A stretch of DNA of 64,000 nucleotides from Simmondsia chinensis (GCA_018398585.1 JAGTTD010000007.1:10071320-10135319); one strand, 5' to 3'; shown: positions 34,926 to 46,889, counted from the first letter of the stretch. Translations and numbers: made by a program. Notes: generated by a model not told the origin, from the letters alone.

Positions 34926-36990
34926 TTAATAAAAATAAATGCATTTTTTTTGAAAAAAAAAAAACCTTGCCTAAATGAGAACATCATGCATCATGAGAGT
35001 GGTAGTGCGTTTAAACCCTTACTTAGTTTTTCAACAACTCCCATAACAGAATCGCGATGGACTTAGCCTTTAAACCTTGATTGTTTGAGGGCATGTAGAG
35101 TGCTTCACACACAAGGTATCCAAGGTGTCAATGGGCTCTCTAAAGCGTGCACATTATGGCCCTATGCATCATCCTCGATTCATAAGCGCTCTAGAGAGCT
35201 AGCTCGAACTCTCATAGCTAGGAAGCGACCTTACTTACACACTCATATAGGTGGCGTCTATCAGGAATGTACTTGTGGGCTTACACCCTACCCCAACATA
35301 GAGGCTATAGACTTCATTAAGAGCATAATTAGCTCAACTTCAACATTGAAACAAGTAAGCATGCCACACAATAGAGATGAACTAAAATAAACTAAAATGC
35401 ATCCGTACCCTCTATTCACTCTATGATTTGTTTGTCTCTTTTCAAGGAATCCTCATCGGCGAACAGTTTCTTCTTTGGGCTTGAGTCACATCCCCCTCGA
35501 TGTTATCCAAATCTCAGCTCTAGCTAGAGCTTTTATGTCTTTTAATCATATGATATCTTCATAGGCACCATTAGTAACAGATCTGGACTACTATTTTTAT
35601 GGTATTTGCTTCCAATATCATACCTAATCACAAGAGTATGATAATGAAAGAATCACACATTCAAGTCGATATGATTAGTGCTATCAAATTGCCTTTGTGA
35701 ACATCGTTACAACACCAATATATTATCGTACATGACATACCAACTAAATTAAAAAGAGTAACCAATATGAAACATTGAATCATTTTAACAAGTTTCTTTA
35801 CATAACATGATTCATTAAATGACTAAAGTCAATAATAATGTTGATTTCATCTGCTATATATATACATTCTAGAAAAAAAATATACTACCAAAGGCATTAA
35901 CATTGACTCATTTTAGAGCTCAGACCAATTGCCTATTTATTATCTTGGTGCAACATTTTTAAACATTTTTTCATTACGGTCCATCAAAACAAGCTAATGG
36001 CACAATTATGCAAACAAAGGGAAAATTCTATGATCACTTATCCTTTATTTTCTTCATCTTTATTTCTTAAACATGATTGACCAGGATTTTGTAAAGACTT
36101 TTAATATAATTGGCCCCACTATTGGAAAAATAATAGAAATGTATTTCACTAAATGGAATATATGCACATTTAAGCAATATATTGTTAATATTATGTTTTC
36201 TTTTAAATAATTGGCATTGTAACCCCAACAAGGTGCATCTAGTATAGGACCATTCAAGTGCATCTAAATGCCCATTAGTACAAGGAGAATTATTAATAAT
36301 ACATATCATCCGTATATCTTGGACTGCTACATTCGCTTATATTAGTAATATCAGCAACATTGTTATTTGAGAAGAGTACATGTAAACTAACATACTACTA
36401 AGGCAAGCAATCAAGCTTATCATTGACCATGGTTTGTGAAGTTCGTGAAGATTGTACTTGCTTAGGATCAACAAGATGATTCTTATAAAATGTCCCATGA
36501 CTTATGATTTTTCAAATATCTCATAACATGACTAAAAGCAGTCCAATTATCAAACTTAGGCCTACTTGTAAATCAGCTAAGTAAACGGACAACATATTAA
36601 CATACAAGTAATTGCACACTTTTGAGTTTTAACGCAATTGGATTAATTTGGTAGGTGCCATAAAGTTTTACACTACAAAAAAAAAGGAAAAAAAAATCCA
36701 CACAACAAATCATTAAAAAAAAGTTATAACTTGATATTGTTAATATTTACTTTGCACGTCGACCCATTATTCACGGATAAACAAGGATTATTGAAGACCT
36801 TCTTGGTAGTGACTTTACAACATGTGAACAACAGCCTAAGTTTTCAACTTATTCGATGAAGGCTTAGCTGTGATCAATGGAAATGTCAATTATAATAACC
36901 ATGGATAAACCATGTTATTCAAATATTTGCCATTCACATGTCAAAGCCAAGTGTGCCAAAATTTGTGCAAAAAAATAATATAAATAGAAC
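34926..36990. other. AT-rich stretch without supported genes
   Basis: The 303-bp open frame at 35085-35390 (plus, starting MRACRVLHTQGIQGVNGLSK) is the longest here. It shows no domain, signal peptide or splice context that I recognise. Minus-strand frames at 36060-36309 overlap and are likely chance. A lone CACTACAAAAAAAAAGG at 36672 resembles a CACTA end but has no partner. Confidence 0.35.
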
Positions 36991-37561
36991 TGTTAGGTTT
37001 ATGTCTCAAATTACTTGTTTTTAAGTTTATGGAGTTGCCGTGGGGTCACCAATTGATCGGGAGGGAAGCCCGATCGATCGGGTGATTTAAGGAAATTTTT
37101 GGGATTTTTGGGCAGTAAGATGGCCGATCAATCGGCCTGTTCCGATCGATCAGCACCTCCCAGACCTGCACCTATAAATTAGAACGTAGGGTTTGCATCA
37201 TAGGTGATCCAATTAAAGCGTGAGACACCGCTATTGAGAGATAGAGGTGATTTCATAATTCCTCTAATTCAGTTTTTGAGTGCTACGAGAGTCAAGAAAA
37301 AGTGATTGTAATTCTTTCATAGATCTCGTTCAGAGGAAGTGTCGTTGTAATTCTTTCGTTCAGTATCAATAAAGAATCTCCATCTCCGCCCGTCATTTCC
37401 TCCCCTCTCGATTGTAGAGGGGTTTCCACGTAAATATTGTGTGTTTGTGTTTGTTCTTTCTTTCTCCATATATTTGTTTACTTCTCGTTTGTGTGAGTCA
37501 TATTATTTGAATCGGATCAAGTGATTAGGGTTTACGCTTCCGCATCAAGATTTTTCTAACA
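36991..37561 (+). repeat. 5' LTR of copia A
   Basis: Begins TGTTAGGTTT and ends TTTCTAACA (571 bp, terminal inversion TGTTAG/CTAACA). The upstream half holds several GATCGATC palindromes (37051-37160). A TATA-like CTATAAATTAGAACG lies near 37170, suggesting the U3/R border. The downstream part is T-rich and pyrimidine-rich, as U5 often is. Confidence 0.88.
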
Positions 37562-37622
37562 AATTGGTATCAAAGTATATCAGTTTGTTCCACTTTTTTC
37601 GCACAAATTGGTATCAGAGCCC
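37562..37622 (+). promoter_or_regulatory. duplicated Met-tRNA priming site of copia A
   Basis: AATTGGTATCAAAG directly follows the LTR (37562). A second, better match, AATTGGTATCAGAGC, lies at 37606-37620. Reverse transcription of LTR elements is primed by initiator Met tRNA annealing next to the LTR, so the first is the functional position and the second looks like a local duplication. Confidence 0.7.
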
Positions 37623-37630
37623 TGTTTATT

Positions 37631-38885
37631 ATGATTTGATACTTCGACGTCCACAATTAGATCCGAAGTTGAGAAGTTTGGTGGTCAAGGGAGCTTCAAT
37701 TTAAGGCAGGTTCGCGTTAAGGGCCTCTTGACTTAGAGTGGCTTGAAGAAAGCTTTAGATGGGAAAGAGAAGAAACCAAAGAATTTGACAGAAGCATAAT
37801 GGGAAGAGCTAGACGAAAAGGCTCTCACTGCAATTCAGACGTGTCTTATCGATGACGTTTTGACAGAACTTCTGGAAGTGAAGACCGCTCAGGAGTTGTG
37901 GGAGAAATTGCAGGATATGTTCTGTTTCAAGTCCATCTCTAACAAACTTGCAGTTAAGCGCCGGTTATTCACGTTTCGTATGTCAGAAGGTACGTCACTT
38001 AAGAATCACGTCAATGAATTTAATTCAATTAGTCAAGATTTGAAAGAACTGGATGATGTTCCTAAGGATTAAGATCAAGCAATATTGTTGTTATGTTCTC
38101 TCTCTGCTTTATATAAGGGTTTTGTTGAAAGCATGATTTATGGGGGTAGACAAACCATATCTGTTGATGAAGTTAAGAGAAACCTACTGAGTAAAGAACG
38201 AGTAGATAGAGAATTATCTGATTTTATTTATAGCTCAGGTAGTGGTTTATTCATGAGGGGGAGAACTGAGTATAATCATAGTGGAAATAAGTCTAAGTCT
38301 AGGTATCAAGACCTAACCTGTAATTACTGTCATAAGAAAGGGCAAATTAAGAAAGACTGTTACAAGCTTAAAAGAAAACTTGAAGCAGATAACAGGTCTG
38401 ACCAGAGATCCATAGTAGCTAGTGTTGTGGATGGTGAGAATGACGATCTTCTACTGTCTGTGTCTGAACCTTAGTTCAATTTGAGAGATAGTTGGATTTT
38501 GGATTCGGGTTGCTCCTATCATGTTTGTCCCAACCGGGATTGGTTTTCCACGTACGAGTCAGTTCGAGGTGGAGTTGTTTTGATAGGTAATGATACTCCA
38601 TGCAAAGTTCTGGGTATAGGAATAATTCGTTTTAGGATGTTCGATGGCACTATCAGGGTTTTGAGCGATGTTCGCCATGTTCCTGATTTGAAGAAGAATC
38701 TCATCTCTTTAGGTACTCTTAAGTCTAAAGGGTACAGATACATAGCTAAAGGTGGAGTTTTGAAAGTCGTTAAGGGTGCTTTGATTGTTATGAAGGGCAA
38801 AAGGTTAGGTACTCTGTGTGAACTTGTCGGTTCCACAGTTGTTAGATCTGTTGCAGCATCTTCATCATCCTTGTTATGGACCAAT
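37631..38885 (+). pseudogene. gag-pol: copia A gag and protease, truncated
   Basis: Gag starts near 37630 with VEKFGGQGSFN and continues ELLEVKTAQELWEKLQDMF, a UBN2-type capsid, to 38072. It carries on after a stop with LLCSLSALYKGF and the zinc knuckle CNYCHKKGQIKKDC (38318-38360). Protease follows a stop at 38473 with [19 protein letters not shown] (catalytic DSG intact, 38499-38550) and [16 protein letters not shown]. Four or more in-frame stops (for example 37727, 37797, 38070, 38473) but no clear frameshift, so this copy is less eroded than B. It ends at repeat R. Confidence 0.88.
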
Positions 38886-39500
38886 AAAGTACTAGTTAAG
38901 CGAGGCACGGATCATGCTATCTTTAAGATGGTTTTGCGCCTCTATCAGATCAAAGCCAGTGTAGCAGACACCGACACGCCGTCTCTAGGATACAACGCCC
39001 AACTAGAGTTGACACTTTCTTGGTCTACAAAACTTGAAAGCTAAAGCCTTCACAACACCTTACTAAGCCAAAAGATAAAAAAATGTTTTTTCAAAAATAT
39101 AATGTTGCTCATTCAGAGCAAAAGCTCTTTTTTTTTTTTTTTTGGTTAGGTATAGTTTCCTTTCATGCATTCACAACTTGAGCATCATGCTCATTTTTTA
39201 TAATCAACAATGATTCATCTTTCGCAAGCATTTGCATTTACTTTATGAATTATTATAGCAACAGTTGCTGCATAATAAAAAAGGCCAGTGCTAATTTCGA
39301 TTTAATGTAATTCACTCTTAAATTAGTATTAAATTTAAATTTAATCCGGATTAAAGGGATAATATAATTGATGGTACTAAATACAAATTTAGAACAATTT
39401 CAAAGACATTAACAACATTATCAAAATGAATTAAATTTAAAATCATAAATAAAAATATATTTTTTATTAAATATTCAACAAATGAATAACTCTATTATAT
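38880..39500. repeat. repeat R, copy 2 (uninterrupted, empty site for G1)
   Basis: Continuous homologue of 9975-10376 plus 34697-34925. At the G1 insertion point it reads GTTGCTGCATAATAAA with no LTR. It abuts the truncated end of copia A. It has no recognisable termini and no coding function. Confidence 0.82.
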
Positions 39501-39992
39501 CATTATTTATTAAGTCTTTAATTTAAAGGTTTGTCTATTATGCGTCTATTGGGCGCATATTAAAGTATATTAATTACAGTACATTCTAATATTTTATTGT
39601 TCAATACAAAAATAATAATACTTAACCTCTTTTTTAATAACTAGATGAACTAGTAAAAATATGAATAAATGTAAATGTAATTAATGCATCTTAACATGCA
39701 TCAAGAAAGAAAGATCAATTCTTAACTAATCAAAATCACAAGGAAAAAGGTCTTATACTGATCGCGAATCAAACATGCTTTCCTTGAATACATGCCGCCA
39801 CACGCCTTTTGACTCAATGAAGGAATTAACACTGTTATTGGTAAATATAAAATAAAAAAAAAAATGTACCCCACTAAAAAGTCTTTATAAATGTGGTATA
39901 AAAGTTGAATTTTCAAAAAGTTACATTTAGTATTATTAATTTAATATTATTTTTAAATTCTAAAAGTTGAATTATTAAAAAGTTATATTTAA

Positions 39993-40668
39993 GGATATAT
40001 TACAGAAAACTCCCCTGACTTTTGCTTCAAAAACAGAAAACTTCCCCTCACAAATAAAACTACTCATTAAACCCCTCACTTTTAAAAAATTATTTCTTTG
40101 CCACCAAATAACTTTTTTTACCATTTTGTCCTTCAAAATAAAATAGTTAAGTATTTAATTTTATTTTTAGGTAGAATTTTATGTTTCGAGGAAAAATAAG
40201 AATTTTTTTCATATTTATAGAAAAAAGTGACTTTTTATATTTATAAAGATTATTATTTCAATTCATTATATAGTAGTGACATTATAATATCAACAAAAAT
40301 ATTATATTTTATCTTATAATATTTTTTATAAAAATTTTTAAATATTTTTTATCTTCTAAACTTATAATATCATTACTATTAATTAACTAAAACAATAATA
40401 TTTGTTATAAATATATAAAATTTTCTTTAATTCTACTCCGAAGAAGATAAAATTCATCTAATTTTTGCCTAATAATATAAAACTAACTTTCAAAAATATA
40501 GTTAAACATTTAACTCCCTCACTTTTGAGGGGCAAAATGATCGAAAAAAATTTCATGGGGGTTAAGTCATAAATATTTAAAAGTGATGGGGTTTTGTGAG
40601 TGCTTTTATTTGTGATGAGGGTTTTCTGTTCTTTAAGTGAAAGACAGGGGGTTTTCTATAATTAACCC
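39993..40668. mobile_element. Mutator-like MITE with 9-bp TSD
   Basis: Inverted ends GGATATATTACAGAAAACTC and (reverse complement of the right end) GGGTTAATTATAGAAAACCC continue as an inverted repeat for about 100 bp, including CCCTCAC/GTGAGGG blocks. The flanks are a perfect TATATTTAA (39984-39992 and 40669-40677). Length is 676 bp with no coding content. The 9-bp TSD suggests mobilisation by a Mutator-type transposase. Confidence 0.9.
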
Positions 40669-40677
40669 TATATTTAA

Positions 40678-41180
40678 TATCATTTTTATAACTTAATTAT
40701 TTTATATTACAATTATGTGCTATATTCGGCGGTGTACCAAAAACAATGTCTTGAAGGGATTAACTTGCAGAATGTAAAGAAAGTAAGCAAGCTCATTCAC
40801 ACTTAGTGGCATCAAATTGGTCAGACAATATGAAGGGAATTAACTTAAACTATATAAAAGTTTAACTATTGCAAAATGAGCGCTTTTCTTAAAACATTTG
40901 TCAAATATTCAGAATAATATAATAAATACTTATTTACTGGTTAGGCCAAATATAGTTTTTTTTTTTTGAAATAACAGTTTTTATAAAAATATTTTTACAA
41001 AAAATAATTTTTTTACAATAATGTCAAACATAAGAATCTTGATTTTTCTTGTACATTAGGTGCCTAAACGTACCAAAGCTCAACTTGTCTTCCTATGATA
41101 TCCTGCTTTCGTTTCTTATGCAGTTTGGTTCTCTTTACTCAACAATATTGAAGCATGCTCTAATCCATTAGCCTAATATG
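40678..41180. other. AT-rich stretch, nothing recognised
   Basis: T- and A-runs and short frames only. I see no repeat termini, gene or RNA here. Confidence 0.4.
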
Positions 41181-41256
41181 CACTACAGGGAAAAAGATTG
41201 AAAAGGTATTGAACACTTACATAAAAATTAAATTAAAATTGAACCCAACCCCCCCA

Positions 41257-41413
41257 GAATGCCTTGCTTCCAGGACGGCAAGATCTTCAGGTTGGAAGTC
41301 CTCGGAAACAACCTTTCTTCCACTCGGAAGGGGTAAGGCTGCGTACATCTACCCCCCAGACCCTGCTTTTATGGGAGCCCGTGAGGCACTGGGAATGTTG
41401 TTGCTGTTGTTGT
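41257..41413 (+). mobile_element. 5'-truncated RTE LINE 3' end (RTE3)
   Basis: Contains the RTE 3' signature (CTTCAGGTTGGAAGTCCTCGG, GGTAAGGCTGCGTACATC, GAGGCACTGGGAATGTTG) and a (TTG)n-type tail. It interrupts the left arm of the foldback element. The right arm lacks it at the matching place (about 49695), so it arrived after the arms formed. The left edge is approximate because of a C7 run (41250-41256). Confidence 0.85.
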
Positions 41414-42207
41414 AACACCCATATGAGTATTAACTTATAATTGTACAACAAAAGGGAATAAATTAACATTCTATAAATTTCAAAAAAGTATTCAACTATA
41501 CCTCAAAGAAACTTTTTAGTATTTAACTTTTCAATGGTAAAAGAATAGCATTGAATACCCATATAGGAATTAATTTGGAATTGAACATCCATATAGGAAT
41601 TGATTTAAAATTTTACAACAAAAGGGAATAAATTTAGTATTCTATATATATATTTCAATCCATTTTTTTATAAAACCTTACTATATTTATGTATACTAAA
41701 ATTAAAGCTATTTAAGTAAAATATTCTTGCACTTCGTCCAATATGTCAATTTAGTTATTTTGCTTTTAATTGTATTAACTTAATCCTCTTACAAATTAGT
41801 AACATATTTTTTTAATCATTTAATCACATTAGATATACGACACAATGCAAGCCCCACCTTTTAGTCTAATTAAACTCACTCGTGATCCAACAGTTAAAAT
41901 TGTTTCACCACCTTGAAATCAATTTTACAAAAGGAAAAAATTAATTAGGCAAAATAAATTTTTGTTAAGGCCACGAGTAAAATTAGGCTAACTTAATTTA
42001 GTTGTTGATTAAAAAAAGGCTGATTAATTTGGTCCTACTATAAAATTAACGTCAAGGTGGTGAAATATTATTTAATAGATAGGTCACGAATTATTTTAAT
42101 TAAGCTAAAGAGTGGATTTCTATTACGTCTTGCTTCTAATATGATGAAACAATTAAAAATTAGGTTATTAATGCTACGAATATTATCGAGAGTAACGCCC
42201 AAATTAG

Positions 42208-42518
42208 TCTCGAGCCTTCCCGACTGCCATGTCGACCATTACACTAATGCCACATCAGTAGTGCCACCTTACCACAAATTACCACTTCATCAACCTAAAC
42301 CCTAATTAGTTAGTATAGATCAGTGTTAGAGTATTGATTATGTTGAGTATTGTGTTATATAGCTCTCTCTCTCCTCCCCTAAATCTTGTCTATCTTTTCT
42401 CCCATCCTCTTCTATGTATTTCTCCCCTTTCTTATACTATCCTAGTATAGTTTATACTTATGAATCTCATACGTTCAATTGATATCAATTTGGCTTGAAT
42501 AGATTATGAATCGTAACA
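42208..42518 (+). repeat. 5' LTR of E
   Basis: A 311-bp LTR. It starts TCTCGAGCC where the other copy has TGTTGAGCC, so the terminal dinucleotide is mutated, and it ends GTAACA. A (CT)n tract at 42363-42376 corresponds to the C36 run of the other LTR. Confidence 0.85.
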
Positions 42519-42585
42519 ATTGGTATCAAAGCTCGCGTTCCTCGATATCAATAAGGGAGTTCGATGTGGCAGTTGCTGAAATACA

Positions 42586-43054
42586 ATGTCAATTATTGAG
42601 ATAATAGCAAAACTTAACCAAATACAAGAGATCATAAGCAAAGGTATTGGATCAGAGCTAATTACCTCAACAACTGCAACAGATCTGGTCGAGAAGGAAC
42701 TGGAGCCACCGCTATTGATTAGCAGTGAGATTAGAAGTGTCGATCTGGAAGCCTTAGCGGTGCCGGAACCGATTGAAGAGGACGCCAGCAACGGAAAGGT
42801 TAACTATGAGAAAACTAAGCGCGAGCTGCAGCCAATAGATTGGGTGAAGACCCTAAGGAACGAGATGACAATCAATGGAGGTAAATTGTCAGGGAAGATG
42901 AACATCCTCCGAAAACCCACTGCCAGCCAACGAAATTCACTGAAGCACACCAAGAAACCACCGCCGTCGACATCAGTTAGGGAATGCGAGCCACCAGTAA
43001 GTGTATTGAGCCTTCGGTGGTCAAAGTCTTGGAGAACGCAAATGCGTCGCGTTC
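42586..43054 (+). CDS. short ORF of element E, gag-like position, unknown function
   Basis: Opens with ATG 67 bp after the LTR (MSIIEIIAKLNQIQEIISKG) and reads 156 codons to the G2 insertion point. Across G2 the frame would close within ten codons after 48390. It is acidic in the middle (EPIEEDASNG) and basic at the end (KKPPPSTSVRE), with no zinc knuckle. By position it corresponds to the gag N-terminus of chromoviruses, but I see no confident match. Open apart from G2, unlike the other ORFs in this window. Confidence 0.5.
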
Positions 43055-43413
43055 TGATACAGCAATTCTAATTACAAGAATTGAAATCCAATACACACAC
43101 ACATAGAATTCAGAAATAGAGGGAGAAATAGAGAGAAATTGAGGGAGAAAGAGAATTGTATTATCCAAAAGCTTCATCCTAAACATAACCAAGTTCCCTT
43201 ATATATGATTGCTAAAGAAAAATGAAAGAAATAAGGAATTATAGGAAAATAACAATAAAATGCAGAAATTACAGACAATATCTGTATTGGGTTAAAAAAT
43301 AACAAAAGAACCTACTGCACGTGCTTGGCACGTGCCTAACTCACTCCCCGCTTTCCGCCAAAAACCCGCCTAACTAATATATGAATTTCTACTTTGATTT
43401 TTGCACTGTATCA
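43055..43413 (-). repeat. 3' LTR of G2
   Basis: TGATACAGCAATTC to GCACTGTATCA, with a purine tract on its right (rc of 43414-43430). A CACGTGCTTGGCACGTGC double G-box-like motif (43318-43335) lies in the part that is U3 on the minus strand. Confidence 0.92.
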
Positions 43414-43443
43414 AGACTTCTCTCCTCAAATTCACCCTTGTCC

Positions 43444-44604
43444 TCAAGGGTGAAAGTCTGGAAACTTCAATTGGAGATCATAGAGAAATTCCCAAGTAGC
43501 TTCTTCACGGGGAAGACCCTTACATTGTACAAGGACCTTCATAGCAGCTCTATTCCTTCGATTTACCATCTTCCTTACTAAAATCATCTCTAGTTCATGC
43601 ACAGGAGAAGCATCAATGTCATCTGGAAGAGTAGTGATGACTTCTGGAAGGGGACCCAAGTGAAGTTTGAGCTGAGATATGTGAAAAACATCATGGATCT
43701 TAGTAGTGTCTGGAAGAGCAAGCCTATAAGCTACCTTACCCACAGCCGTAAGGACCACGAAGGGTCCCAAATACTTGGGTAAGAGCTTATGATTATGCCT
43801 GTGTGCCACTATAAGCTGCCGGTAAGGGTGAAGTTTCAGATATACCCAATCTCCTGCTTGAAGGCTGCGATTAGTTCTTCTCCTATCAGTAAGCTATTTC
43901 ATCCTATTTCGAGCTCGAAGAAAATGGTACCTAATGACCTGTATCATCTCTTCTCTATGTTGAAGACTCCTATCTACTGCTTCGACCTGTGTTTCTTCGG
44001 GTATGTAAGGGGTGTGTAAGGGAGGAGGTTGTCCATATACAACCTCATATGGAGTCTTCTGCGTTGATGAGTGCTAGGTGGTATTATACCACCATTCTAC
44101 TAGAGGTAACCATCTGGACCATTGAGCCGGACATGAACTGCACATACATCTCAGATATGTCTCTAGGCCTATGTTAACCACCTCAGTTTGTCCATCTGAC
44201 TGAGGGTGGTATGCAGTGGAGAGGTGTAACTCAACTCCTTGGATGGAGAATAAGGCTTGCCAAAAATCACTATGGAAGACTGCATCTCTGTCACTCACTA
44301 TGGAACTTGGGAGACCATGCAACTTGTAAATGTTGTCCATATAGAGTTGAGCAACAATAATGGATGTGTAGGGATGAGTTAAGGCTAAGAAGTGAGCTTC
44401 CTTACTCAGCCTGTCAACCACTACATGAATGACATCCTTGTCAAATGACCTTGGAAGTCTTTCAATAAAGTCCAAGGAAATGTCTGTCCATACTAATTCA
44501 AGGATGGGAAGTGGGTGGAGAAGACTTGGGTAAGCCACTGTCTCATTTTTACAAGTCTGACAAGTAGGACAATGCTTGATGTAATCACTCACTGACTTCG
44601 TCAT
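43444..44604 (-). pseudogene. pol: G2 integrase and chromodomain-like region
   Basis: The integrase (44074-44604) shows CPTCQTCK of the zinc domain, then the catalytic triad as TDISLDFIERLP, VSDRDAVFHSDFW and HPQSDGQTEVVN. The C-terminal part (43444-43809) has HRHNHKLLPKYLGPFVVL and ISQLKLHLGP, then a chromodomain-like tail ending ATWEFLYDLQLKFPDFHP, where chromoviruses carry a module that steers integration to heterochromatin. The catalytic residues are intact, but stops and frame changes between 43810 and 44074 split the protein. Confidence 0.9.
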
Positions 44605-44984
44605 TCCCTTCCAACAAAACTTTGATTTAATTCGTTAAAGAGTGGCATCCCTGCCTGAATGAACTCCACTAGGGGAAGTATGCAGCCATTGAAGAAATTT
44701 AGTCCGGAAAGCTTCATCTTGTCCCACCACTAGCTTTCCCTTCCTTTTTAATTGGTCCTGTGACTAGCAATACTTGGAGCGTTTGAGAGAATCAGCTTGT
44801 AATTGGAGGATAAGTTGTTGTAGGTAAGGATCTGACTACCACTAAAGTTGGATCATGGCATATAGATTACAATCAATAACACATAAGAGCAGGCAAGTGA
44901 GTTGCTGACCAGAGCCTCTTGACAGTGCATCTGCTGCCACATTTTCCTTCCCCCTTTTGTAGTCTATAATGTAGCTGGATCCCA

Positions 44985-46883
44985 TCAACTTCGACAACCA
45001 CAACTGCTGAAAATTGGTGTGGATTTTTTTTGTTCTAACAAGTATTTCAAGCTCCTTTGATCTGTTCTGATGAGAAAAGTATTATTAAGCAGGTATTGCT
45101 GCCACTTATGCACTGCAAAAACCAGAGCCAGAAGTTGCTTTTCATACACCGGAAGAACTTGTTGTTTGGGACTCAAGGACATGCCGAAGAAAGCCAAAGG
45201 ATGCCCTCCCTAAGTTAAAACAGCTCCCAACCCAATGTTGCAAGCTTCTGATTCTATGACAAAAGGTCATGAAAAATCAGGACGAGACAATACTGGAGCT
45301 GAAGTCATTGCAAAATTTCAAGTCATCAAAGGCCTGTTGTGCCTTCTCAGTCCATACTAGCTGATCCTTCCCTGTTGGCTCAGTAAGAGGCTTTGCTATA
45401 ATCCCATACCTCTGTATAAACCTTCGATAATATCCAATGAGCCCTAGGAATCCCCTTAGCTGCTTGAGACTAGCAGGAACAGGTCAATTGTTGACAAATT
45501 CGATCTTCTTAGGATCAGTTGCCACATTACCTTATGAAATTATGGGGCCCAAGTATTCTATTTGAGTGGCTGCAAAAGAACACTTACTTTCTTTGGCAAA
45601 TAGCTGGTGCTGCTGTAATTGTTGAAAGCTGATTCTGAGATGTTGAATGTGTTACTCCAAGTGGGTACTATATAGATATCAAAATGTCATAAAAAAATAC
45701 GAGAACAAATTTCCTGAGGTAGGATGCAAAGACAGAATTCATGAGGGCTTGAAAGGTTGAGGGTGCAATGGTGAGGCGAATGGGCATCACAAGAAACTCA
45801 AAGTGTCCAAAGTGGGTCTTGACTGCAGTCTTCTGCACATCATCTTTGCGCATCCTGATCTGGTAATATCCATACCTGAGATCAAGTTTTGTAAAGACCC
45901 TAGCATTGCCCAATTCATCTAACAGCTCCTCAATCAAAGGAATTGGGAATTTGTCTTTGATCGTAGCCTAATTTAGATCCCTGTAATCCACGCACATTCT
46001 CCATCCTCTATCTTTTTTTTTTTTTTTTGAGCAGAACAACTGTAGATGCAAAAGGGCTCGTGTTGTGCTGTATGTAGCCTTTTCTAAGCAGCTCTTAAGT
46101 CATCTTTTCAATCACATCCCTTTGTAATGAAGGATACCTGTAGGGTCTTTTGCTGATCAGTGAAGTTCCCTCCTTTAAATAGATTTTATGGTCAAAGGAG
46201 GTCTATTAGGAGGTAGTTGCTCTGGCTCTTCAAATACTTTAGCATATGGAGCAATGAGTTCTGAAACAGCCTGAGGAACAGAAGGTTGATGCCGCTTGTC
46301 AAGACCCATTCCAAGAGTCATCAGCTCAGCTTCCTGCACCTCTGTTCCTTTGGGCAACACTTGTAACAAGGCAATGATAGGACAGTCACCCAGAGCTCTT
46401 GAGATTGCCTTAGCCCCCACTATCTTGCAGCTGTTAATTCCTTCTCCACGCAGCACCCTTGTTTCTCCATCTATCACAAATGACATGGTAAGCTCCTTAA
46501 AGTTACACTTGATGTCCCCTAAAATAGATAGCCACTCAATGCCCAACACCATATCACAACCACCTAAGGGAATCAAGAGGAAGTTGGACACATATGAGGC
46601 TCCCTGCATCTTCCAGGAAAGGTCAAGACACTGTGAGCTGCAACTGAAATTATTTCCATCTGCGACTGCCACTGCTAGGAGCCATTGAAGCTATATGACA
46701 TCCTAGCTTGTGAGCTAGCTGAAAATCAATGAGCTTGTGGGTGGAGCCTGAATCAATCAATAAACTAATAGCTCTTTTCCTAACAGCTCCCTTAAGTCTC
46801 AAAGTTTGAAAACTTGGAGCTCCTGACAGTGCATGTAATGAAATCGGGGCTGTTGTTTCAGGGATCCCCTCTTCTCCTAGCAC
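44985..46883 (-). pseudogene. pol: G2 protease, reverse transcriptase and RNase H
   Basis: Protease at 46650-46883 has the active site SLLIDSGSTHKLIDFQLA. It shifts frame near 46660 into LGGCDMVLGIEWL (46175-46672), a conserved chromovirus protease end, then YAKVFEEPEQLPPNRP. RT at 45668-45937 has [14 protein letters not shown] and [12 protein letters not shown], but the catalytic block reads FYDILIS instead of FxDDILIYS, so one aspartate is lost. RNase H at 44985-45197 begins KQQVLPVYEKQLLALVFAVH. Non-functional. Confidence 0.9.
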
Positions 46884-46889
46884 ATCAGC

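Larger units (their letters stand above)
36991..38885 (+). mobile_element. Ty1/copia retrotransposon A, 3'-truncated (Tork/Tnt1-like)
   Basis: Plus-strand element with a complete 5' LTR (36991-37561), a Met priming site directly after it, a UBN2-type gag, a zinc knuckle and the start of protease. At about 38885 it passes into repeat R, so integrase, RT and the 3' LTR are missing. The protease to pre-integrase sequence resembles the Tork/Tnt1 group; this assignment is tentative. Confidence 0.88.

Noticed and set aside
35085..35390. 101-codon plus-strand ORF
   Set aside because: No recognised domain, no splice or promoter support, and surrounding sequence is non-coding.
36672..36688. CACTA-like terminus CACTACAAAAAAAAAGG
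   Set aside because: No partner end, TSD or subterminal repeats were found.
41181..41188. CACTACAG end of the foldback element read as a CACTA transposon end
   Set aside because: The long arms and the differing right end (CTATAG) do not fit CACTA termini, and there is no 3-bp TSD support.
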